A stretch of 35,036 nucleotides of DNA from Microseira wollei NIES-4236 (GTDB taxonomy: Bacteria > Cyanobacteriota > Cyanobacteriia > Cyanobacteriales > Aerosakkonemataceae), in assembly GCF_020521235.1 (NCBI RefSeq), contig NZ_BLAY01000106.1, forward strand, positions 1 through 35,036, written 5' to 3'. Each line of letters opens with the position of its first letter. The stretch's first letter is position 1. The position numbers and the translations under genes are program-made. This document shows positions 25,276 through 33,505 of this stretch, in pieces. The notes below the pieces were generated by a model. The model had not been told where the DNA came from, made no database searches, and worked only from the letters and a program-made list of their open reading frames with translations.

Positions 25276-25605
25276 TCAGACTTTCTCTTGGCGCGATTCT
25301 TTTGGAGAAACCGACTCGCGTTGCGATTTTTCCATTACTGCCTGTCTGAAACCCAGCACCACCAAGATGTTTGACAGCGTTAAGAAAAACTCTGCCCCAC
25401 CGTGCAACCAATCCACATTCGCGAGGGACTCCCCGTAAACAATTTTCGCATAAATTCCCGCCGGAATGGTGACGCCGACAAACACCAATGTCATGTAAAA
25501 CCCAATCAACGCCAAACGCGGTGCTTGTTTGGAACGGGTGAGAAACCACAAAAAACCCAGGTATGGAAACAGGGATAGGGCAAACAGGGCATCTTTTGAT
25601 ATCAT
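25276..25605 (-). CDS. DUF3593 integral membrane protein
   Basis: A 109-residue membrane protein with three hydrophobic segments: LFALSLFPYLGFLWFL, IGFYMTLVFVGVTIPAGIYA and GAEFFLTLSNILVVLGF. This matches DUF3593, a family of cyanobacteria and plastid-bearing organisms that I recognise by the LFPYLGFLWFLTR start and the WLHGGAEFFLTLSNILVVLG motif. The function is unknown. Its ATG overlaps the stop of the DUF2499 gene by four bases (25602-25605), so the two are translated together and their products probably work as a pair. Confidence 0.85.
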   Translation of the reverse strand: MISKDALFALSLFPYLGFLWFLTRSKQAPRLALIGFYMTLVFVGVTIPAGIYAKIVYGESLANVDWLHGGAEFFLTLSNILVVLGFRQAVMEKSQRESVSPKESRQEKV

Positions 25606-25940
25606 GATTCTTTTGCTTGGTCTTGACTGAGTTGCGCCGGATTAGCCGACTGGGCATTTCGCCAAATCCACCACGCCGCGGCACAAAGCGTACAGTTTCC
25701 CAACACCGTCATCGCTGCTTGCAGCGTCACCAGCCATTCCAGAGATGGTGGATTATCAAAATAATGCCAAGTGCAGGCACACATGGCACTAACTAACGCT
25801 GGTAGCATAGCAAAAGATAAAGCATACCACGTCCGGTTGCCGCTGACTTCGCCGTAAGTCCAGATCAACCAGATCGCAGCAATCCACTCAATCACGCTCG
25901 AAACGTGAATAATCCAGGTAGGAATCGATAGTGCGTGCAT
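25602..25940 (-). CDS. DUF2499 integral membrane protein
   Basis: A 112-residue membrane protein starting MHALSIPTWIIHVSSVIEW, the DUF2499 signature, with hydrophobic segments WIIHVSSVIEWIAAIWLIW, YALSFAMLPALVSAMCACTW and LQAAMTVLGNCTLCAAAWWI. DUF2499 occurs in cyanobacteria and plant plastids, often next to DUF3593 as here. A thylakoid or plasma-membrane role is likely but not established. Histidines in both halves (WIIHVSS, TWHYF) might bind a cofactor; this is only a suggestion. Confidence 0.87.
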   Translation of the reverse strand: MHALSIPTWIIHVSSVIEWIAAIWLIWTYGEVSGNRTWYALSFAMLPALVSAMCACTWHYFDNPPSLEWLVTLQAAMTVLGNCTLCAAAWWIWRNAQSANPAQLSQDQAKES

Positions 25941-26006
25941 CGCTTGTTAACATCTGCAAACATTTTTCTATCCTACCGTTTCCCTAGCCCCTAGCCCCTT
26001 GTTTGG

Positions 26007-26198
26007 TCAGTCTTGAAAAATTGTTAATTCATTGGGACTGTAGAACTTGATCTGGATTTCTATTTCTTGGGCGCCTTCCTGTTTTAAGTCTTCCAGGTAG
26101 CCTTCTTGAGCCTGTTCGGCTTCGCTTGCACTATCGAAAGGCCCAAAATAGTAGATACAGTAAGGTTGTTTTGTTTTTACTTCCAGCCACCACAACAT
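26007..26198 (-). CDS. DUF1816 family protein (copy 2)
   Basis: A 63-residue protein from ATG at 26198 (MLWWLEVKTKQPYCIYYFGP). An upstream in-frame start at 26267 would add 23 residues, but AGAGGTG six or so bases before 26198 favours the short form, which also fits the domain exactly. It has the DUF1816 pattern GPFDSASEAEQAQEGYLEDL, then QEGAQEIEIQIKFYSPNELT. It is a paralogue of the gene at 6035-6307. No functional partner is adjacent. Confidence 0.82.
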   Translation of the reverse strand: MLWWLEVKTKQPYCIYYFGPFDSASEAEQAQEGYLEDLKQEGAQEIEIQIKFYSPNELTIFQD

Positions 26199-26692
26199 TT
26201 TTACACCTCTTTTTTTTGACTGAGCTATTTCTCTGACAATTTTTTCTGGTTTTTGACTCTTTTGCACCCCTATCTTCTTTTAGTTAAAACCGGATAAATC
26301 AGCCTCCCTTAAAAAAAATTAAACTTGTCAGACAGGTATCTCTGACTATTCAATAGATGGTCAACAAGAATTGACTTCAAGCTTAGCAAGTAAATGAGTT
26401 TATCGAACCTCTTTCCCCCTCTACTAAAAGTTAGCTATTTTTCAGGTATTGTAAAAAATACAAAAACTAAACACCCAGCGTAGGCCGGGAAAATTGCGAA
26501 AACAGGCTCTTGTAGGTGTACAGCCAAAAAATAGAATAGGTAGATGCCATTAGTCAAGAGTCTAGACTTCGATCTGGTGAATCTCACCCGATAGGATTGT
26601 CCGGCAAGGGCTACCCATTGACAGCCTCAAGACTTTTTTACACCCACCCACTGAATTTAAACTGATACAGAGAATACATTTTGAGCAAAGAC
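26199..26692. other. Gene-free divergent gap
   Basis: No gene, known riboswitch or tRNA was recognised in these 494 bases. It must hold promoters for the DUF1816 gene (leftward) and csaB (rightward). Visible items are the ten-base palindrome AGTCTAGACT (26559-26568) and a possible promoter at 26510-26537. A long leader for csaB would leave room for RNA control, but I see no conserved structure. Confidence 0.4.
26510..26537 (+). promoter_or_regulatory. Candidate promoter for csaB
   Basis: TTGTAG (26510-26515), 16 bases, then TAGAAT (26532-26537), which matches five of six of the -10 consensus. It would give a leader of roughly 150 bases. Confidence 0.25.
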
Positions 26693-27745
26693 ATGGGCAA
26701 GATGCGGGCAGTGTTGTGCGGCTACTACGGCAAAGGCAACGGTGGGGATGAGGCATTATTGGCGGCGCTGCTGCAAATGCTGCCCGAAGAGGTAACGCCG
26801 ATTGTACTTTCGGGGAACCCAGGTCAAACCACCTCGCGTTACAAGGTCCGCAGTTGCGATCGCTTCTCGCCGTGGCAAGTTTATTCTGCGATTAGATCTG
26901 CCGACGCTTTCATTTGGGGTGGCGGCAGTTTGATCCAAGATGTCACCAGCATCAACAGTGCCTTTTACTACGGCGGCTTGATGGGATTAGCCCAGCAGAT
27001 GGGGAAAAAAACTATCGCCTGGGCGCAAGGAATTGGGCCGTTAAAACGCCCGATAACCCGCGCGATGGCAAGGCGATGCTTCGCCAACTGTAGCGCGGTC
27101 AGCGTGCGCGACAAAGCCAGTGCTGGCTTAGTATCAGAATGGCATATACCCTTTTGGATCGCTCCCGATCCGGTTTGGGCATTAGAGGGCGCACCCGTCA
27201 AAGGACTGTGGGACTTACCAGCACCCAGAATCGCAGTCACCTTGCGATCGCATCTTGAGCTAACTCCGGCGCGTTTGGCTTGTCTAACCCGCGCCCTGAT
27301 CGACTTTCAGCGAGCAACGCAAACCTGTATTTTATTAGTACCGTTTCAGCAATCCCAGGATTTGGCGCTCGCGCAATCAATCCACGCAGCGATGCCGGAA
27401 GTATCCCATATCATCTGCCTGGAAGATCCCAAACAGTTAAAAGGCTTATTTGGTGGCGTGGAAATGGCAATCGGAATGCGCTTCCACAGTCTGATTATGG
27501 CTGCTGCGTCTTTCTGTCGCTGTTTCGCCCTCAGCTACGACCCCAAAGTCAGCCAACTAATGCAAGAATTACAATTGCCGGGATGGGATATTGCCGGATT
27601 GCCCAACGACCCTAATATAATTAGTCAAACCTGGCTGGAGTGTTATGCCAATGGCGAACCCCTCTCGCCAGTGCAAATTCAATCTTTAGTAGACCGCGCC
27701 CTGATGCATCAAGATTTATTAAAGCAAACCTTAACCCTGGGATAG
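26693..27745 (+). CDS. csaB: Polysaccharide pyruvyl transferase, CsaB-like
   Basis: A 350-residue protein of the family that moves pyruvate from phosphoenolpyruvate onto a sugar of a cell-wall or surface polysaccharide; in Bacillus CsaB this creates the anchor for SLH-domain surface proteins. Seen: the start RAVLCGYYGKGNGGDEALL, FIWGGGSLIQDVTS, TIAWAQGIGPL, SVRDKAS, PDPVWAL and the C-terminal GMRFHSLIMAA with the conserved His. ATG 26693 is used, but ATG 26702 (MRAVLCGYYG) and TTG 26681 are possible. Cyanobacteria have SLH-domain porins, and pyruvylated wall polymers are thought to hold them, so that is the likely job. It stands alone between two gaps. Confidence 0.9.
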   Translation: MGKMRAVLCGYYGKGNGGDEALLAALLQMLPEEVTPIVLSGNPGQTTSRYKVRSCDRFSPWQVYSAIRSADAFIWGGGSLIQDVTSINSAFYYGGLMGLAQQMGKKTIAWAQGIGPLKRPITRAMARRCFANCSAVSVRDKASAGLVSEWHIPFWIAPDPVWALEGAPVKGLWDLPAPRIAVTLRSHLELTPARLACLTRALIDFQRATQTCILLVPFQQSQDLALAQSIHAAMPEVSHIICLEDPKQLKGLFGGVEMAIGMRFHSLIMAAASFCRCFALSYDPKVSQLMQELQLPGWDIAGLPNDPNIISQTWLECYANGEPLSPVQIQSLVDRALMHQDLLKQTLTLG

Positions 27746-27820
27746 TAGCCAAGGATCAAAGTAATCCGATTACAATGATTGGCAAGTGGCCTAGTTGTAA
27801 AGGACTTACCCACGTCGATG

Positions 27821-27896
27821 CCAGAAACTGGGTTTCGACCTAGATCTCTAGTTTCCCAAGCAACGATTTTTCAGAGAAACCCGGTTTCTTTGCTTG
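27821..27896 (+). repeat. Dispersed AGAAACC(C)GGTTTCT element
   Basis: AGAAACTGGGTTTCGACC, then GATCTCTAGTTTCCCAAGCA, ACGATTTTTCAG and AGAAACCCGGTTTCTTTGC. It follows the layout of 15879-15950 with scattered changes and lies between csaB and the coiled-coil gene. Confidence 0.72.
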
Positions 27897-27964
27897 GGTC
27901 CTAGTTGTAGATAACGCGAAAACAAATACCTGTCAAACAGTCGTTAACCTCTGAGGTAGAAGCG

Positions 27965-29497
27965 ATGAGCGAAGCTGAAATTCCCAACAACGAACCAGGT
28001 CTGCATGAGGCGAATCAGCCAACGCCTGCGCTAGATTCCTCAGCAGATACCACTAACTTTATTAACTTATCAGTCCAGGAGCCAGAAAATTCTGCGCTCG
28101 TTGATGATATAGATCGGTCAACAAGTGCTTGCGAACCCGAACCGATAGAAGATCGCCAAGGTTCTGCCCCACTACCAACTACAAGCGAAATAGTTGCACC
28201 CGTTGAGGATGTTAACCGCGATGACGCCGAGGAAAATAGCCAGCTTGAGGAGGCGCTGACTTGGCAATCCGACTTAGACGTAGTAGAACTGGTGACGTTA
28301 AGTCAATCCCTACAACAGCAAAATAGCGAACTGCTGGGACACGTAGAACAGTTAGAAACGCTCCTAGATGAGTGCCACAGTGCGTTGCAGTTGCAGATGA
28401 AGCGCAATCAAAGCTTAGAAACGAGGCTAAGCGAACAAAATCAAGAACTCACCAAAACACAAGAGCAACTGACGCGGTTATTCCGGGAGTTGGAAGCTTC
28501 TCATCAAGTCGCGCAGCGCCAGCAAATTTTAATCGAAACTTTAAGCCAGCAAATGGAAAGCAGCCAGGAACAGTTGGCTCAACTGGAGAGGGAATGCGCC
28601 CATATCCAGCAAAAATACAACGAACAATCTTACACTTTGTCAATCAGCGAAAATACCTGTACCGAGTTGCGCTCGCGCTTAGAACGCCAGCAACGTTATT
28701 CGCTGCAATTGAAAGCCGCTTTAGATAAGTGTTTGGAAGTCCCTTACCAAACCGAAATCCCAGCAGACATGGGCAACGCTCCAGTCGGGGCAGCAGAATT
28801 ACAATACAATCCCCAAAATGCCTCTGCTAGGCTGCGCTTGCTGCTAAAACCGCAACCGATCCAACCTTGGTCAGTATCCTTGGACTCTATTTCAGAAGAT
28901 ACCCCATCAGACCAAACCGACCAAACCGACAGCAGCAGCGAACCTGCTTTAAACCAGCCTTTGACAGCAGAAACTCCAGAACAAGTTAGCACCCCAATTG
29001 AATGGCTAGCACAAGAAGAGCCAGAAGTAACCAGCGAGGCAATAAAAGATACAACGCCCGTACCAGTAGCGCCTAAACCCCAATTGGGCGATGATTTACC
29101 CGATTTAAGCGGGGATGTTAACCGCAATATTAACGAAGCCGAAAAAGTTTTGTGGGAAGAATTGGAAAGGTTGACACAAGCTGCGATCGCATCCACCAAC
29201 ATTCCCGCCCCGGAACCCCCTGTAGCGCCCCAGCCAATTCATTTACAAGCTTGGAAGCCGGTAACCCCAGAACCAATTAGCAACCGTCAGTCAGCCCCAC
29301 AACCCCAGGAGGAGTCGGCAGCGTTGCCAGAACCCACCTCTGTCAGCAGTATCGTCCCCGTTACTCCCAACGAGTCTATCGACCTCTCTGAGGCTGCCAA
29401 CTGGCCCGCACCTGTAGTTTATCCCCAACGCCCGCAAAAGAAAATCAAGTCCTTAGCGGCTATTGACCTGCCATCTTTTCCACCACTGAGGAAATAG
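27965..29497 (+). CDS. Coiled-coil, mostly disordered protein of unknown function
   Basis: A 510-residue acidic protein. Residues 1-90 are disordered and rich in E, P, S and T. About 100-260 is a long coiled coil (LSQSLQQQNSELLGHVEQLE, LETRLSEQNQELTKTQEQL, LIETLSQQMESSQEQLAQL), ending with CTELRSRLERQQRYSLQLKA. From about 260 to the end the chain is again proline- and glutamine-rich with repeated acidic patches. There is no signal peptide, membrane segment or enzyme motif. It looks like a cyanobacterial scaffold or cytoskeletal-type protein, but that is only a guess from composition. The two-component genes begin 46 bases later, yet the stop-to-start gap contains its own palindrome, so co-transcription is uncertain. 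Confidence 0.8.
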   Translation: MSEAEIPNNEPGLHEANQPTPALDSSADTTNFINLSVQEPENSALVDDIDRSTSACEPEPIEDRQGSAPLPTTSEIVAPVEDVNRDDAEENSQLEEALTWQSDLDVVELVTLSQSLQQQNSELLGHVEQLETLLDECHSALQLQMKRNQSLETRLSEQNQELTKTQEQLTRLFRELEASHQVAQRQQILIETLSQQMESSQEQLAQLERECAHIQQKYNEQSYTLSISENTCTELRSRLERQQRYSLQLKAALDKCLEVPYQTEIPADMGNAPVGAAELQYNPQNASARLRLLLKPQPIQPWSVSLDSISEDTPSDQTDQTDSSSEPALNQPLTAETPEQVSTPIEWLAQEEPEVTSEAIKDTTPVPVAPKPQLGDDLPDLSGDVNRNINEAEKVLWEELERLTQAAIASTNIPAPEPPVAPQPIHLQAWKPVTPEPISNRQSAPQPQEESAALPEPTSVSSIVPVTPNESIDLSEAANWPAPVVYPQRPQKKIKSLAAIDLPSFPPLRK

Positions 29498-29516
29498 CAG
29501 TCAGCGCCAGCTAAGC

Positions 29517-29531
29517 GATCAAGGCTTGATC
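29517..29531. promoter_or_regulatory. 7-bp inverted repeat before the response-regulator gene
   Basis: GATCAAG-G-CTTGATC, perfect arms around one base, 12 bases before the ATG at 29544. The position suits an operator or a translational control hairpin; which one cannot be told. Confidence 0.35.
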
Positions 29532-29543
29532 AAACCGAGGGCA

Positions 29544-30224
29544 ATGAGAATCCTGTTGGTTGAAGACGATGAGCAACTTATGGATGCTTTGGTGGAGATC
29601 CTCACCGATAAACAACACTATATCGTTGAAACTGCCACCGATGGAGAAACAGGCTGGGAACTTGTAGAGGCGGCTCCCTACGATTTGATTGTGCTGGATG
29701 TGATGCTGCCAAAGTTGGATGGCATCAGCTTGTGTCAACGGTTGCGGCAAAATGGCTACATGACACCCGTCCTGATGCTGACAGCTAGAGATACTAGCAG
29801 CGATCGCGTCATGGGTTTAGATGCCGGGGCAGACGATTACGTCGTCAAACCTTTTGACCTACCAGAGTTATTGGCGAGGATTCGGGCATTGCTGCGTCGA
29901 GGCAATACAGCTGTATCGCCTGTTCTAGATTGGGGAGATCTGCGCCTCGATCCCAGCATTTGTCAGGTTACCTATCGAGGGCAACTACTACATCTCACTC
30001 CTAAGGAATATGGCTTGCTAGAACTATTCCTGCGGCACAAGGGAGGGATTCTCAGCCGTTCCACTATCATCGACCACCTGTGGTCACTTGATGACCCACC
30101 CTCAGAAGAGACGGTGAAGGTGCATCTCAAGGCATTACGTAAGAAACTGAAAGCAGCAGGTGCGCCTACCGATCTAGTGGAGACAGTTTATGGCATGGGC
30201 TATCGCCTCAAACAAAACCAGTAA
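29544..30224 (+). CDS. rppA: OmpR-family response regulator, RppA/NrsR-like
   Basis: A 226-residue regulator with an N-terminal receiver (MRILLVEDDEQLMDALVEIL; acidic pocket Asp8/Asp9, phospho-acceptor Asp52 in LIVLDVMLP, and the conserved Lys in VVKPF) and a C-terminal winged-helix DNA-binding domain (LHLTPKEYGLLELFLRHKGG, VKVHLKALRKKL, VYGMGYRL). ATG 29544 was preferred to an in-frame TTG at 29526 since GAGG lies four bases upstream and the domain starts there. The cognate kinase overlaps its end. In Synechocystis the closest relatives respond to redox state or nickel; the neighbours here (rubrerythrin, Rieske protein) agree with a redox or metal stress role. The symbol is by similarity only. 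Confidence 0.9.
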   Translation: MRILLVEDDEQLMDALVEILTDKQHYIVETATDGETGWELVEAAPYDLIVLDVMLPKLDGISLCQRLRQNGYMTPVLMLTARDTSSDRVMGLDAGADDYVVKPFDLPELLARIRALLRRGNTAVSPVLDWGDLRLDPSICQVTYRGQLLHLTPKEYGLLELFLRHKGGILSRSTIIDHLWSLDDPPSEETVKVHLKALRKKLKAAGAPTDLVETVYGMGYRLKQNQ

Positions 30225-31536
30225 TCCTCACTCTCATGCCCTACGCTGGCGGTTGTTGCTGTCTTACTTAACAGTAATGATGGCTATTTTGGCAGCATCG
30301 ACTGTAGCAGTTTATCAATTTACGCGCCGCAGCCTTTATGAGCAGCTCGACCAACGCCTTTCGATTTTGGCGCAAGCTGCTTCCCATAGTTTATTGACAA
30401 TCAAGGCACAATATGCTAAAGAACCACAGATCGATCCCGCAAGGAACGCGGCATGTTCCCCAATAGAACGTCGTTTGGATCGCGATCAAGACTTAGACAT
30501 CCCGTGGCAGCAGTTGCGCGAATACCATCAGGGCGTTGAATGGTTTGATGGACAGAGGCGATTAGTGGGTAACGCGGGTACCCTGCTGCATGGTTTGCCG
30601 CCTAGTCCGGGGTATCAAACCCTACAGCAGGGGAAGATACGGGCTGTCACGCTGGCAGTTTACGGTAAAGGTGACCGTCAATCGCGATTGGAGGGTTACA
30701 TTCGCACCAGCGAAGAAACACAAGAGGTAGAAGCGGTTCTCAGTAAGCTGCGGTGGGGATTGGGGGTTGGTGGGGCGATCGTGTTGGGTGTGACGGGGTT
30801 AGGGGGCATCTGGCTAACCCGGCAATCGGTAAAGCCGATTGAGCAAAGCTTTCAGCAGCTCAAACAGTTTACTGCTGACGCAGCCCACGAATTACGCAGC
30901 CCACTAGCCGCGATTAAAACCTCGGTTCAAGTCATGCAGTATTATCCAGAGCGAATTCATCCGCAGGATATGAAGAAGCTTTTGGCGATCGCTGCGACGA
31001 CCAATCATACGATCCGTCTCGTAGAAGACTTGCTGCTGTTGTCACGCATCGATGTGGCAGCTATCACCCAGAAGCGGGAATGGGTTTGTCTATCACTAGA
31101 CAAGATGATCGAGGATGTATTGGTTCTGCTACAACCCCAAGCCCAGGAAAAGGGTATTACCCTCCAGGTCAACTTGCTGACTGGTGTGATGGTTAACGGA
31201 GATGCCCTACAACTGACTCGTTTATTTAGGAATTTACTCGAGAATGCCTTGCAGTACACACCAGCGGGTGGAAAAGTAACGCTGGCTATGAAGCTACGCG
31301 ATCGTTTCGCGATTGTCTCTGTGGATGATACTGGCATTGGCATTGCACCAGCAGATCTGAAGTTTGTGTTCGATCGCTTCTGGCGCGCAGACAAAGCGCG
31401 ATCGCGGCGGGAAGGCGGGATGGGAATGGGGTTGGCGATCGCCCAGTCCATTGCTCAACACCATCGGGGAGAGATCGTCGTCAGCAGTCAGTTGGGAGTT
31501 GGCAGTTGCTTTCAGGTGCGTCTTCCTCTGGCTTAG
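30190..31536 (+). CDS. rppB: Sensor histidine kinase, RppB/NrsS-like
   Basis: A 448-residue membrane kinase. The ATG at 30190 overlaps the regulator gene by 35 bases and is the only good start before the first membrane segment. TM1 is at about 21-44 (RLLLSYLTVMMAILAASTVA), a periplasmic sensor loop spans 45-187, and TM2 is at 188-209 (WGLGVGGAIVLGVTGLGGIW). The linker goes straight into the dimerisation domain, with the phospho-acceptor His233 in AAHELRSPLAAIKTS. The ATPase domain has the N box LLENALQYTP, the G1 box VDDTGIGI, FDRFWRAD and the G2 box GMGMGLAIAQ. The sensor loop has no recognised domain, though it holds a Cys (ARNAACSP) that could sense redox state. It is the partner of the upstream regulator. 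Confidence 0.93.
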   Translation: MAWAIASNKTSNPHSHALRWRLLLSYLTVMMAILAASTVAVYQFTRRSLYEQLDQRLSILAQAASHSLLTIKAQYAKEPQIDPARNAACSPIERRLDRDQDLDIPWQQLREYHQGVEWFDGQRRLVGNAGTLLHGLPPSPGYQTLQQGKIRAVTLAVYGKGDRQSRLEGYIRTSEETQEVEAVLSKLRWGLGVGGAIVLGVTGLGGIWLTRQSVKPIEQSFQQLKQFTADAAHELRSPLAAIKTSVQVMQYYPERIHPQDMKKLLAIAATTNHTIRLVEDLLLLSRIDVAAITQKREWVCLSLDKMIEDVLVLLQPQAQEKGITLQVNLLTGVMVNGDALQLTRLFRNLLENALQYTPAGGKVTLAMKLRDRFAIVSVDDTGIGIAPADLKFVFDRFWRADKARSRREGGMGMGLAIAQSIAQHHRGEIVVSSQLGVGSCFQVRLPLA

Positions 31537-31667
31537 AAAATTCTTGTGGATCTACCCTGTTTTCTTTACGGTTTAGTTTTAGCCTTTAAAGTAGCTCAAA
31601 GGCAGCGACAAGTTGGCAAACCAACAGGGATAGATCCCGCTGCCAATAAATACTTGAGGTAATTCTC

Positions 31668-31949
31668 ATGAGTCGCGCTTTTCGTAAATACCATCGCCAG
31701 ATTGCCATCGCTGTATGTCTGCCTTTACTGTTAACTGCCTTCACTGGTTTGGGCTATAACATCCTCGATGAGTGGTTTCACCAAGAGGAACTAGCAGAAT
31801 TACTGCTAAGCATCCATACCATGAAAATCCTGCATTTGGAAGAAATTTATCCACTGCTCAACGGTTTAGGGTTAGTTGGCTTACTGATAACTGGATTGAG
31901 TATGACGGGCTTATTTAGGCAACAGCCAGCAGTCAAAAAAAGCGAGTAG
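31668..31949 (+). CDS. Small membrane protein, PepSY-associated type
   Basis: A 93-residue protein with two membrane segments: IAIAVCLPLLLTAFTGLGY and LLNGLGLVGLLITGLSMTGL. The start SRAFRKYHRQIAIAVCLPLL and GLSMTGLF resemble the membrane ends of PepSY-domain proteins (RKLHRxxGxxxxLxLxxTGLTG). There is no periplasmic PepSY domain itself, so it is either a minimal family member or a reduced one. It has a GAGGTAA ribosome site before the ATG. It follows the kinase by 131 bases in the same direction and probably belongs to the regulator's target unit. Confidence 0.7.
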   Translation: MSRAFRKYHRQIAIAVCLPLLLTAFTGLGYNILDEWFHQEELAELLLSIHTMKILHLEEIYPLLNGLGLVGLLITGLSMTGLFRQQPAVKKSE

Positions 31950-32038
31950 CTAATCCTAATTTTCAGTTTTCGATTATCTGTTAATGGGTTGCAGTTTTGA
32001 GGTTGAAAGTTGAAGGCTTTCAATCAGGAATTACGCGC

Positions 32039-32107
32039 ATATTCCGGGTTTATATGAAAAATCGTTGATTTATCAAATAGAGATCTACCAAGAAGCCCGG
32101 TTTCTGA
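32039..32107 (-). repeat. Dispersed AGAAACC(C)GGTTTCT element, reversed copy
   Basis: Read on the minus strand: AGAAACCGGGCTTCTTGGT, AGATCTCTATTTG, ATCAACGATTTTTCATAT, AAACCCGGAA. The order of parts is the same as in 15879-15950. It lies in the 246-base gap before the rubrerythrin gene. Confidence 0.65.
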
Positions 32108-32195
32108 CCTCCGAAGTGCGTAAGTCCTGTCAATCTGGGAAGTTTCTTTGTCTGAATTTTGACCTTTTTCCAATTCTCTTAAGGAGGTTTTAGCT

Positions 32196-32933
32196 ATGAT
32201 TCGTTTCTCCAACATTCCCTTGGTTTCCAAGAAAACCGTTATTTTGATGTCTGCGGCTGTTTTAGGAGCAATCTCCCTCGTTAGTTGCAGCGAATCTAAA
32301 ACGCCTGTAGTTATGGTTGAGTCATCTCCTTCAACCCAGCAGACTGTCCAACCCGAATCACCGACGTTGCAAAACCTTCAGAAAGCATACAACGGTGAAT
32401 CCAATGCTCACGTAATGTACCTGGCATTTGCTCAGAAAGCAGATGAGGAAGGCTACAAGGGCGTAGCAAGTCTCTTCCGAGCCGCAGCGGCAGCTGAAGC
32501 TATCCATCGAGATAATCATGCCAAAGTTATTCAGGCAATGGGGGCAACACCTCAAAGTACGATCGTTCAGCCAGATGTGAAATCAACCTCCGAAAACTTG
32601 CAGCAATCAATCAACGGGGGTGCAACTCTAGAAGGCTTGAACAAGGCGATTAAAGGGGAGTCCTACGAGCGGGATAGTATGTATCCTGGCTTCATTGAGC
32701 AAGCAAAAGCTGAGGGCAATCAAACTGCTGTGCAAACGTTTAGCTACGCGCTAGCAGCCGAGACTCAGCACGCTCAACTTTACACACAAGCCAAGAACAA
32801 CCTGGAAAAATGGCGTAATCAAACCCACAGTTTCAATGTCTGTAACGTTTCTGGGGAAACAACAATGGTTGAGGATGGCACTCCCAAATGCCCTACAGAT
32901 GGTTCTCGAGCGGGATTTGAGAAGGTAAGTTGA
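32196..32933 (+). CDS. Rubrerythrin-family ferritin-like lipoprotein with degenerate rubredoxin tail
   Basis: A 245-residue protein with a strong ribosome site (AAGGAGG, 32180-32186). Its start is a lipoprotein signal with lipobox LVSC (Cys31), so unlike typical cytoplasmic rubrerythrins it should be membrane-anchored outside the cytoplasm. The ferritin-like di-iron domain (about 55-205) has ESNAHVMYLAFAQKADEEGY, AAAAEAIHRDNH, KGESYERDSMYPGFIEQA and ALAAETQHAQLY, giving the expected Glu and His ligands. The C-terminal segment looks like a rubredoxin-type site, but only two of four Cys remain (FNVCNVSGETTM, KCPTDG), so a normal FeS4 site is impossible. Family members remove peroxide. The Rieske gene follows 119 bases later and may pass electrons to it. 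Confidence 0.9.
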   Translation: MIRFSNIPLVSKKTVILMSAAVLGAISLVSCSESKTPVVMVESSPSTQQTVQPESPTLQNLQKAYNGESNAHVMYLAFAQKADEEGYKGVASLFRAAAAAEAIHRDNHAKVIQAMGATPQSTIVQPDVKSTSENLQQSINGGATLEGLNKAIKGESYERDSMYPGFIEQAKAEGNQTAVQTFSYALAAETQHAQLYTQAKNNLEKWRNQTHSFNVCNVSGETTMVEDGTPKCPTDGSRAGFEKVS

Positions 32934-32989
32934 GCGCTAAACCTGTTACCTGGTCAGTAAAACTTTCAATCGCACAAGCATATCAAAGG

Positions 32990-33010
32990 GGAGGAAGATT
33001 ACCTTCTTCC
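32990..33010 (+). terminator. Hairpin between rubrerythrin and Rieske genes
   Basis: GGAGGAAG (32990-32997) and CTTCTTCC (33003-33010) pair as an eight-bp stem with one G-T pair and an ATTAC loop. No long T-run follows, so it may be an attenuator or RNA processing site rather than a full terminator. Confidence 0.35.
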
Positions 33011-33052
33011 TTCCCTGGGTAGAGTTATCGAGCTTTATTTGAGGATTTCTTG

Positions 33053-33472
33053 ATGAAACGTCGTGAGTTTATAACTGTTGCCAGTTCGATTCCTGTGGTA
33101 ATTGCCGCCTGTTCTCCCAAAGCTGCGAAGCAGGTTGCCAGTCCGCCTCGTGCTGATGGTTTTCAGAGGGTGGGTACGGTTGCAGACTTGGACAAAAATG
33201 GGCAAATCCTTGCTGAGCAAGTAGCGGGTAGCAATAAAGTCTTGGTGGTTCGAGATCCGATGAACAAAAGCAAGATTATGGCAGTGAAACCAACCTGTAC
33301 TCACGCGGGTTGTACGGTCTTATGGCAGCAAAATCAAAATGCGTTTGTCTGCCCTTGCCACGATTCTAAATTTGCCAGCGATGGTAAAGTGCAACAAGGT
33401 CCAGCAGATGAACCACTTGCCACCTATGTAGCAAAACTGGAAGGCGATTCAATTCTAGTTAAAGTGGGCTAG
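33053..33472 (+). CDS. Rieske [2Fe-2S] protein with lipoprotein/Tat-like signal
   Basis: A 139-residue protein. The start MKRREFITVASSIPVVIAAC combines a twin-arginine-like KRREF with a lipobox ending at Cys20, so it is probably exported folded and lipid-anchored. The Rieske domain carries both cluster boxes: C82-T-H84-A-G-C87 and C100-P-C102-H103; C82, H84, C100 and H103 bind the cluster and C87-C102 would form the disulfide typical of high-potential b6f-type Rieske proteins. It is too short to be PetC and lacks the PetC membrane helix. ATG 33053 was chosen over TTG 33050 directly before it. It probably serves as electron carrier for the exported rubrerythrin upstream. Confidence 0.92.
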   Translation: MKRREFITVASSIPVVIAACSPKAAKQVASPPRADGFQRVGTVADLDKNGQILAEQVAGSNKVLVVRDPMNKSKIMAVKPTCTHAGCTVLWQQNQNAFVCPCHDSKFASDGKVQQGPADEPLATYVAKLEGDSILVKVG

Positions 33473-33505
33473 AACTGAGACTATAGCTTGAAATTGTGAA
33501 AGTTT

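Noticed and set aside
26268-26692. Possible small RNA or riboswitch in the csaB leader
   Set aside because: I found no conserved riboswitch core or strong hairpin with a T-run; only a ten-base palindrome and weak promoter boxes are visible.
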